A stretch of DNA of 64,000 bases from Manganibacter manganicus (lineage in GTDB: Bacteria; Pseudomonadota; Alphaproteobacteria; Rhizobiales; Rhizobiaceae), in contig NZ_MDET01000002.1 of assembly GCF_002075885.1 (NCBI RefSeq), positions 92,469 through 156,468 on the forward strand. The letters run 5' to 3'. The notes under the pieces were generated by a model. The model ran no database searches, was not told where the DNA came from, and worked only from the letters and a program-made list of their open reading frames with translations. Made by a program: the position numbers and the translations under genes. Shown here piece by piece: positions 58,505-64,000 of this stretch. How positions within the stretch are numbered: position 1 is the stretch's first letter; each line of letters starts with the position of its first letter.

Positions 58505-60036
58505 GCAATCCCGCCACCCCTGCCCCGACCGCATCCGACGCGCCGTTGCTCGAAACGGTCGGGCTGTCGAAATCCTTCGGCCCGGTCGAGGTGCTGAAGG
58601 ATATCGGCTTCGATGTCAGGGCCGGCGAGGTGCACGCCATCATCGGAGAAAACGGCGCCGGCAAATCGACGCTGATGAAACTGCTCGCCGGCCATCTGCA
58701 GCCGAGCCGGGGCGAATTGCGTATCGATGGCGAGACGGTTGCGCTCACCGGTCCGGTCGATGCCGAACAGCGCGGCATCGTGCTCGTGCATCAGGAAATA
58801 TTGCTGGCGCCCGACCTTACCGTCGCGCAAAACGTCTATCTCGGGCGCGAGATCGGCAATGGACTGACGGTCGACGATCGCGCCATGAACGAAGGCGCCC
58901 GCAAGGCCGTGCGCGATCTTGGCGCCGACATAGACCCGAAGGCGGTGGTCGGCCGCCTTTCCATCGCCCGGCGCCAGCTTGTCCAGATCGCCCGCGTGCT
59001 GCTGGTTCCGCACCGGGTCGTCATCTTCGACGAGCCCACGGCTTCGCTCACCCCCATAGAGACGGAGGCGCTGCTCAAGGTCATTGCCGACATCCGCGCC
59101 AAGGGCGCTGCGGTGCTTTACATCTCGCACCGTCTTCAGGAGGTGAAGGAGATCGCCGACCGGGTGACGGTGCTGCGCGACGGCAAGCTCGTCGCCACAC
59201 GGCAGGCCGCGGACTTGCAGCCCCTCGATATGGCCAAGCTGATGGTCGGCCGCGACGTCGCCAAGCTCTATCCCGATCACCAGGCCCCGGCTGACCGCGA
59301 AACCATTCTCGAGGTCGAGGATTTTTCCGTGCCCTTCTATGCCCGAAATGCATCCTTCAAGCTCGGCAAGGGCGAAATCCTGGGCTTTGCCGGGCTTGTC
59401 GGCGCTGGCCGCACGGAACTCATGGAAGGCATTGTCGGCCTGCGGCCCGGCCGCGGCACGATCCGCCTGAACGGCGAGCCGGTGCGTTTTCCCAATGTCG
59501 ATGCCAGTTTGAAGGCCGGCATCGTCTATCTGAGCGAAGACCGCAAGGGAAAGGGCCTGCTGCTCGCCAAGGACCTTGGCACCAATCTGACGCTCGCCGC
59601 GCTCGGCCGTTTTGTGCGCGGCCTGCAAATCGACCGGGACAGGGAAGCGGCCGCGCTCGACAAGGCCATCGGTGAATTCGACATCCGCACCGGCCGCAAG
59701 GACCTGCTTGCCGGCCAGCTTTCCGGCGGCAACCAGCAGAAACTCCTGCTTGCCAAGATGATGATGCTCGATCCCGGCATTGTCATCATCGACGAACCGA
59801 CTCGCGGCATCGACATCGGCACCAAGGAACAGATTTACAAATTCATCGTCAAACTGGCCGGCGAAGGCCGCTCGGTCATTGTCGTATCGTCGGAAATGCC
59901 GGAACTGATCGGCATCTGCGACCGCATCCTGGTCATGCGGTCCGGCAGTATCGTCGGCGAAGTGACCGGCGACGAGATGAGCGAAGACAAGATCGTCGTG
60001 CTCGCCACAGGCGTCAAGACGCAAGAGGCCGCATAG
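58501..60036 (+). CDS. Sugar ABC transporter ATPase, double-domain (RbsA type)
   Basis: This 511-residue protein has two fused nucleotide-binding domains. Domain 1 has Walker A GENGAGKST, a degenerate signature LSIARRQ and Walker B VVIFDEPTASL. Domain 2 has a degenerate P-loop (GLVGAGRTELMEG), signature LSGGNQQKLLLAK and Walker B IVIIDEPTRGIDIG. This asymmetry is normal for RbsA/MglA-type ATPases. It powers the adjacent permease. ATG 58501 overlaps the dehydrogenase stop. Confidence 0.96.
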   Translation: MSNPATPAPTASDAPLLETVGLSKSFGPVEVLKDIGFDVRAGEVHAIIGENGAGKSTLMKLLAGHLQPSRGELRIDGETVALTGPVDAEQRGIVLVHQEILLAPDLTVAQNVYLGREIGNGLTVDDRAMNEGARKAVRDLGADIDPKAVVGRLSIARRQLVQIARVLLVPHRVVIFDEPTASLTPIETEALLKVIADIRAKGAAVLYISHRLQEVKEIADRVTVLRDGKLVATRQAADLQPLDMAKLMVGRDVAKLYPDHQAPADRETILEVEDFSVPFYARNASFKLGKGEILGFAGLVGAGRTELMEGIVGLRPGRGTIRLNGEPVRFPNVDASLKAGIVYLSEDRKGKGLLLAKDLGTNLTLAALGRFVRGLQIDRDREAAALDKAIGEFDIRTGRKDLLAGQLSGGNQQKLLLAKMMMLDPGIVIIDEPTRGIDIGTKEQIYKFIVKLAGEGRSVIVVSSEMPELIGICDRILVMRSGSIVGEVTGDEMSEDKIVVLATGVKTQEAA

Positions 60037-60046
60037 CGGAGAGACC

Positions 60047-61048
60047 ATGACCGACCTCGCAGCAGACAAACCCCGCGCGCGCCGCTCCTGGCGCAATATC
60101 GACCTGACCGCCGTCGCCCCCTTCGTGGCGCTGGCGCTGCTTCTGGTCCTGGGCGCCTTCGCCAATTCGAACTTCCTGTCGATCGACAATCTGCTCAACG
60201 TCATCACGCGCAGCGCCTTCATCGCCATCATCGCGGTCGGCGCCACCTTCGTGATCTCGTCGGGCGGGCTCGATCTTTCGGTCGGCTCCATGGTCGCCTT
60301 CGTCGCCAGCTTGACCATCATGTTCATGAACAGCGGCGTCATCGCCTCACCTGCCATGATGCTTGCCGCCGGCGTTGCACTCGCCCTGCTGATCGGCGCG
60401 GCCTGCGGGCTGGCGAACGGCCTGATCACCACCATGGGCAGGATCGAACCGTTCATCGCCACGCTGGGCACGATGGGCATCTTCCGCGGCCTGACCACCT
60501 GGCTGTCACAGGGCGGCGCCATCACGCTGCGCTCGTCGGAAATCCAGACGCTTTACCGGCCGGCCTATTTCGGCACGGTGCTCGGCGTGCCCGTGCCGAT
60601 CATCGTCATCTTCGTGATCGCCGCCATCGGCGCCTTCGTGCTTTACCGCACGCGCTATGGCCGCCATGTTCTGGCTGTCGGCTCCAATGAGGATGTCGCG
60701 CGCTATTCCGGCATTCCGGTCGACCGCGTACGCACCATCACCTATGTCATCCAGGGTCTGTGCGTGGCGGTTGCCTGCCTGCTCTATATTCCGCGTCTGG
60801 GTTCCACCTCCGCCACCACCGGCCTGATGTGGGAATTGCAGGCCATCACCGCCGTCGTTGTCGGCGGCACGGCGCTGCGCGGCGGCGTGGGCTGGATCTG
60901 GGGCACCATCTGCGGCGCTTTCATCCTCGAGATCGTCGGCAACATCATGCTTTTGTCGAACTTCGTCAGCGAGTACCTGCTCGGCGCCATCCAGGGAGCC
61001 ATCATCATCATTGCCATGCTCGTCCAGCGATCGCTGGCGCGCAGATAG
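60047..61048 (+). CDS. Sugar ABC transporter permease (RbsC type)
   Basis: This 333-residue inner-membrane protein has about nine to ten hydrophobic helices and the family motif SSGGLDLSVGSMVAFVA. Further signatures are IEPFIATLGTMGIFRGLT and HVLAVGSNEDVARYSGIPVD, followed by AVVVGGTALRGGVGWIWG. GGAGAGACC precedes the ATG. It forms the channel of the importer with the upstream ATPase and downstream binding protein. Confidence 0.95.
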   Translation: MTDLAADKPRARRSWRNIDLTAVAPFVALALLLVLGAFANSNFLSIDNLLNVITRSAFIAIIAVGATFVISSGGLDLSVGSMVAFVASLTIMFMNSGVIASPAMMLAAGVALALLIGAACGLANGLITTMGRIEPFIATLGTMGIFRGLTTWLSQGGAITLRSSEIQTLYRPAYFGTVLGVPVPIIVIFVIAAIGAFVLYRTRYGRHVLAVGSNEDVARYSGIPVDRVRTITYVIQGLCVAVACLLYIPRLGSTSATTGLMWELQAITAVVVGGTALRGGVGWIWGTICGAFILEIVGNIMLLSNFVSEYLLGAIQGAIIIIAMLVQRSLARR

Positions 61049-61053
61049 CAACG

Positions 61054-61079
61054 AGGCCGGGCAGCGGGGCACCCGGCCT
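61054..61079 (+). terminator. Intercistronic hairpin before the binding-protein gene
   Basis: AGGCCGGG pairs with CCCGGCCT around a 10-nt loop, between the permease stop and the binding-protein gene. It lacks a T-tract and probably tunes relative mRNA levels. Confidence 0.5.
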
Positions 61080-61120
61080 TCATTCACCAGCCCCCTGTCT
61101 GTTCACCAAGGGAGAAGAAC

Positions 61121-62071
61121 ATGCGCAAACGAATACTGGGCCTGGCTGCCGTCGCCATGGCGGCCTTGATGAGCGTCTCGCACGCCGAAGACAAGAAGGT
61201 GACGATCGGCGTCTCCATCCCCGCCGCCGACCATGGCTGGACGGCCGGTGTCGTCTACCACGCCGAGCGCGTCGCCAAGCTGATGATGGAAGAGCATCCG
61301 GGCCTCAACGTCATCGTCAAGACCTCGCCGGACGCGGCCTCGCAGGCCAACGCCGTGCAGGATCTGGCGGTGCAGGGCATCGACGCTCTGGTCATCCTGC
61401 CCTCCGACCCCGACCCGTTGGTCAACGCCATCAAGGAAGTGAAGAACAAGGGCGCGTTCGTCACGCTCGTCGACCGGGCGCCCTCCAACAACGACAATTC
61501 GGTGCGCGACCTTTATGTCGCCGGCAACAACACCGCGCTCGGCGCGGTCGCCGGCCAGTACATCAAGGACAACACGCCGGACGCCCAGGTCGTGGTCATC
61601 CGCGGCCTGCCGATCCCGATCGACCAGCAGCGCCAGGACGGCTTCGACAAGGCGATCGAAGGCTCCAACGTCAAGGTGCTGGAAAAGCAGTTCGGCAACT
61701 GGAACCGCGACGACGCCTTCAAGGTCATGCAGGACTACCTGACCAAATATCCGAAGATCGACGTCGTCTGGTGCCAGGATGACGACATGGCGGTCGGCGT
61801 GCTGCAGGCCATCGAGCAGGCCAAGCGCACCGACATCCAGTATGTCATCGCCGGTGCCGGCTCGAAGGACATGATCAAGAAGGTCATGGACGGCGACAAG
61901 ATGATCCCGGTCGACGTGCTCTATCCGCCGGCGATGATCGGCACGGCGATGGAACTGACCGCCGCCAATTTCTACGACCAGGTTCCGGTGCGCGGCTCGT
62001 TCATCCTCGACGCCACGCTCGTCACCAAGGAAAACGCCAAGGAATTCTATTTCCCCGATTCGCCGTTCTGA
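61121..62071 (+). CDS. Periplasmic sugar-binding protein (RbsB type)
   Basis: This 316-residue protein has a signal peptide (MRKRILGLAAVAMAALMSVS, cleavage near SHA-ED) and a ribose-binding fold: VTIGVSIPAADHGWTAGVVY, GIDALVILPSDPDPLVNAI, DGFDKAIEGSNVKVLEKQFG and DVVWCQDDDMAVGVLQAIEQ. GGGAGAAGAAC precedes the ATG. It captures the sugar for the adjacent importer; the ligand is not predictable by eye. It is last in the operon, with a strong terminator after it. Confidence 0.95.
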   Translation: MRKRILGLAAVAMAALMSVSHAEDKKVTIGVSIPAADHGWTAGVVYHAERVAKLMMEEHPGLNVIVKTSPDAASQANAVQDLAVQGIDALVILPSDPDPLVNAIKEVKNKGAFVTLVDRAPSNNDNSVRDLYVAGNNTALGAVAGQYIKDNTPDAQVVVIRGLPIPIDQQRQDGFDKAIEGSNVKVLEKQFGNWNRDDAFKVMQDYLTKYPKIDVVWCQDDDMAVGVLQAIEQAKRTDIQYVIAGAGSKDMIKKVMDGDKMIPVDVLYPPAMIGTAMELTAANFYDQVPVRGSFILDATLVTKENAKEFYFPDSPF

Positions 62072-62106
62072 TTCTCAAGAACGGCTTTCGGCAGCCTTAC
62101 CCATCG

Positions 62107-62133
62107 AAAACCCCGCCGCATGGCGGGGTTTTT
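62107..62133 (+). terminator. Intrinsic terminator of the sugar operon
   Basis: AAAACCCCGCC pairs with GGCGGGGTTTT around the loop GCAT and ends in a T-run (TTTTTG). The stem is 11 bp. The A-run on the left makes it usable for the convergent Lrp gene as well. Confidence 0.92.
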
Positions 62134-62159
62134 GCTTTATCGGGTTGAAAACGGCTTTT

Positions 62160-62588
62160 TCACCTCTCGATGCGCGTCGATAAAATGATCGAGGACAGCG
62201 TGCGTTCCACGCCTTCCATGGCGCCGATGCGGTCGATCAGCGTATCGAGATCGCCGATGGACGGCGATTCGACGATCACGATCATGTCGAAGCTGCCGCT
62301 TACCGAATGCAATGTGCGCACCTGCGCCAGCGCCCGCAAATCGCGCACCACGCGGTCGGCGCGCTTGGGCGTCACGGTCAAAAGCACATGCGCGCGCACC
62401 AGCCCCTGCTCGTAATCGCGCGATAGCCGCACCCCATAGCCGGCGATTACGCCGCGCGCCTCCAGCCGCTCGATGCGGCTTTGCACCGTGGTGCGCGAAA
62501 CGCCGAGCCGTCGCGCCAGTTCGGCGGTCGAGGCGCGCGCGTTCTCATGCAGCAGGGCTATCAGCGCCTGATCGCCGGAACTTAACAT
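62160..62588 (-). CDS. Lrp/AsnC-family transcriptional regulator
   Basis: This protein of 142 residues has the Lrp/AsnC HTH (ALIALLHENARASTAELARR, LGVSRTTVQSRIERLEARGV) and a RAM ligand domain (HVLLTVTPKRADRVVRDLRA, VSGSFDMIVIVESPSIGDLD). ATG 62588 follows AAGGGA; the ATG at 62609 lacks an SD but adds seven residues. It is divergent from the saccharopine-dehydrogenase-like gene, a common pairing in which the Lrp protein controls an amino-acid catabolic gene. Confidence 0.9.
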   Translation of the reverse strand: MLSSGDQALIALLHENARASTAELARRLGVSRTTVQSRIERLEARGVIAGYGVRLSRDYEQGLVRAHVLLTVTPKRADRVVRDLRALAQVRTLHSVSGSFDMIVIVESPSIGDLDTLIDRIGAMEGVERTLSSIILSTRIER

Positions 62589-62710
62589 TTCAACGATTCC
62601 CTTCGTCATAATGCCGAAAAAGCGACGTCGATCCGATCAATCGCATCCTTCCTTTCGTCAGGCAAGATGCCATCTTCAAGACAGGAAGCAGGCAACAGGA
62701 GATCGCCATC

Positions 62711-63814
62711 ATGAAAGACATCGTTGTCGTCGGCGCCGGGAAGATCGGCTCGACCATCGCCGCCATGCTGGCCGAGACCGGCGATTATCGCGTCACCCTG
62801 GTCGACCGCGCCGCCGGCCAGTTCGCCGCGCTCGACCTGCCGGCAGGCGTTGCCGCGCTCGAACTCGACATCACCGCCGAAGGAAAGCTGGAAGAAGCGC
62901 TTGCCGGCAAGTTCGCGGTGCTCAGCGCCGCCCCCTTCCACCTCACCACCCGCATCGCCGAAGCGGCTGCGGCGGCCGGCGTGCATTATCTCGATCTCAC
63001 CGAGGACGTGGCCTCCACGCGCCGCGTCAAGGAACTGGCGAAGGGCGCCAAGACCGCCTTCATTCCGCAATGCGGTCTGGCGCCGGGCTTCATTTCCATC
63101 GTCGCCGCCGATCTGGCCAGCCGTTTCGATGAGCTGGACAGCGTGCGCATGCGCGTCGGCGCGCTGCCGCAATACCCGTCCAACGCGCTCAACTACAATC
63201 TCACCTGGAGCACCGACGGCGTCATCAACGAATATTGCGAACCCTGCGAAGCCATCGTCGAGGGCGAACTGATCGAAGTGCCGCCGCTGGAGGAACGCGA
63301 GGAGTTTTCCCTCGACGGCGTCACCTATGAGGCCTTCAACACCTCCGGCGGGTTGGGCACGCTGTGCGAGACGCTCAAGGGCAAGGTACGCACGCTGAAC
63401 TACCGCACCATCCGCTATCCCGGCCATGCCGCGATCATGAAGGCGCTGCTCAACGATCTCGGCCTGCGCCATCGCCGCGACGTGCTGAAGGACATTTTCG
63501 AAAGCGCCCTTCCCGTCACGATGCAGGATGTGGTGATTATCTTCGTCACCGTGTCCGGCCGCAGGAACGGCCGACTGATGCAGGAAACCTACGCCAACAA
63601 GGTTTACAGCCGCCGTGTCGGCAGCAATGTGCGCAGCGCCATCCAGATCACCACCGCTTCCGGCATCTGCGCCGTACTCGACATGCTGGCGGATGGAACC
63701 TTGCCGGCAAAGGGCTTTGTGCGTCAGGAGGAGATTGCGCTGGAAACCTTCCTCGCCAACCGCTTCGGCCATGCCTATGCGCAGGACGAGGGCCTGAACC
63801 GGCTGGCAAGCTGA
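62711..63814 (+). CDS. Saccharopine dehydrogenase-family oxidoreductase
   Basis: This 367-residue protein has an NAD(P) Rossmann domain (DIVVVGAGKIGSTIAAML, VDRAAGQFAALDLP) and the saccharopine-dehydrogenase C-terminal domain (FIPQCGLAPGFISIVAADLA, YNLTWSTDGVINEYCEPCEA). AGGAGATCGCC precedes the ATG. Relatives act in lysine catabolism or polyamine pathways; in Rhizobiales this type lies next to an Lrp regulator and is thought to handle a lysine-derived intermediate. The exact substrate is uncertain. Confidence 0.88.
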   Translation: MKDIVVVGAGKIGSTIAAMLAETGDYRVTLVDRAAGQFAALDLPAGVAALELDITAEGKLEEALAGKFAVLSAAPFHLTTRIAEAAAAAGVHYLDLTEDVASTRRVKELAKGAKTAFIPQCGLAPGFISIVAADLASRFDELDSVRMRVGALPQYPSNALNYNLTWSTDGVINEYCEPCEAIVEGELIEVPPLEEREEFSLDGVTYEAFNTSGGLGTLCETLKGKVRTLNYRTIRYPGHAAIMKALLNDLGLRHRRDVLKDIFESALPVTMQDVVIIFVTVSGRRNGRLMQETYANKVYSRRVGSNVRSAIQITTASGICAVLDMLADGTLPAKGFVRQEEIALETFLANRFGHAYAQDEGLNRLAS

Positions 63815-63828
63815 ACGACTAATTGTGA

Positions 63829-63848
63829 CCCTCCCCGCAAGGGGAGGG
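63829..63848. repeat. Short palindromic repeat after the last gene
   Basis: CCCTCCCC-GCAA-GGGGAGGG is a perfect 8-bp stem with a GCAA tetraloop, 15 bp after the stop. No T-tract follows, so it fits a REP-like intergenic repeat as well as a terminator. The remaining 152 bp to the window end show no supported gene. Confidence 0.6.
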
Positions 63849-64000
63849 CTAATTGCTCGCGCACTTCACCGTTGCCACGCTGCCTTGCGGCCCTGATTGT
63901 CTTTTGCCCCGCCCTTAAGCTCGCTCGCTGCGCTCGTCGCTGGCGGGGACCCCGGTATGGCCAGACGCCGGCTTGAGGTCGCACTTATTCATTGCCACGC

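Noticed and set aside
58408..60525. 705-codon minus-strand frame opposite the ABC ATPase and permease
   Set aside because: It is a shadow of a motif-complete ATPase; the translation has no family features.
1..64000. CRISPR arrays, prophage, transposases and rRNA genes
   Set aside because: No spaced direct repeats, phage structural genes, transposase motifs or rRNA sequence were seen in the window.

Overview
The window looks like chromosome from an alphaproteobacterium of the Hyphomicrobiales, closest in style to Mesorhizobium and other Phyllobacteriaceae. It is GC-rich with long spurious antisense frames. It carries the alphaproteobacterial block ffh / chorismate mutase / rpsP, leuD and leuB near asd, an imuA-imuB-dnaE2 mutagenesis operon with a GTTC-N7-GTTC type LexA box, an IolC fused to a DUF2090 domain, and an RpiR-type IolR. 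The genus is an inference from gene content and order; no rRNA is present.

Layout. 1-7.6 kb: an SH3/DUF1236 exported protein, a CPBP membrane protease, a DUF2270 membrane protein, a candidate small RNA, ffh-chorismate mutase-rpsP, a glycine-zipper lipoprotein, a GNAT acetyltransferase and asd. 8-14.4 kb: a DEAD-box helicase, an EamA transporter, leuB, VOC, RidA, an Ivy-like exported protein and leuD. 14.4-17.9 kb: an FAD oxidoreductase divergent from a TetR-monooxygenase pair with a clear operator. 17.9-27.2 kb: a metallopeptidase, the SOS mutasome operon, Trm112, LonN-like, CnoX-like and ProX genes, and tRNA-Gly(GCC).

27.3-34.8 kb: after an AT-rich regulatory region holding a Pho-box-like repeat and a palindrome lies a seven-gene same-strand operon. 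It encodes a metallophosphodiesterase, a Ugp-type ABC importer (ATPase, two permeases, binding protein), a second phosphodiesterase that keeps all seven metal ligands of GpdQ at identical residue numbers, and an inositol-monophosphatase-family enzyme. It abuts a convergent inositol catabolic operon (iolB, iolE, iolD, iolC, with iolR), then an inositol-type ABC importer, a Gfo/Idh dehydrogenase and iolG (34.9-46.8 kb). The main inference of this report is that these two blocks form a phosphate-controlled route for importing glycerophosphodiesters, probably glycerophosphoinositol, hydrolysing them and feeding inositol to the Iol pathway.

47-52 kb: a Ca2+/H+ antiporter, a patatin-like lipoprotein, a Tat-exported alpha/beta hydrolase and a small HTH protein. 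52.4-62.1 kb: palindromic repeats, a LacI regulator and xylA, then a second LacI regulator divergent from an operon for a sugar isomerase/epimerase-fold protein, a Gfo/Idh dehydrogenase and a ribose-type ABC importer. 62.2-64 kb: an Lrp/AsnC regulator divergent from a saccharopine-dehydrogenase-family gene and a terminal palindrome.

Functions are assigned from motifs and gene context read by eye. No database search was run, and start sites were chosen from ribosome binding sites and family N-termini.
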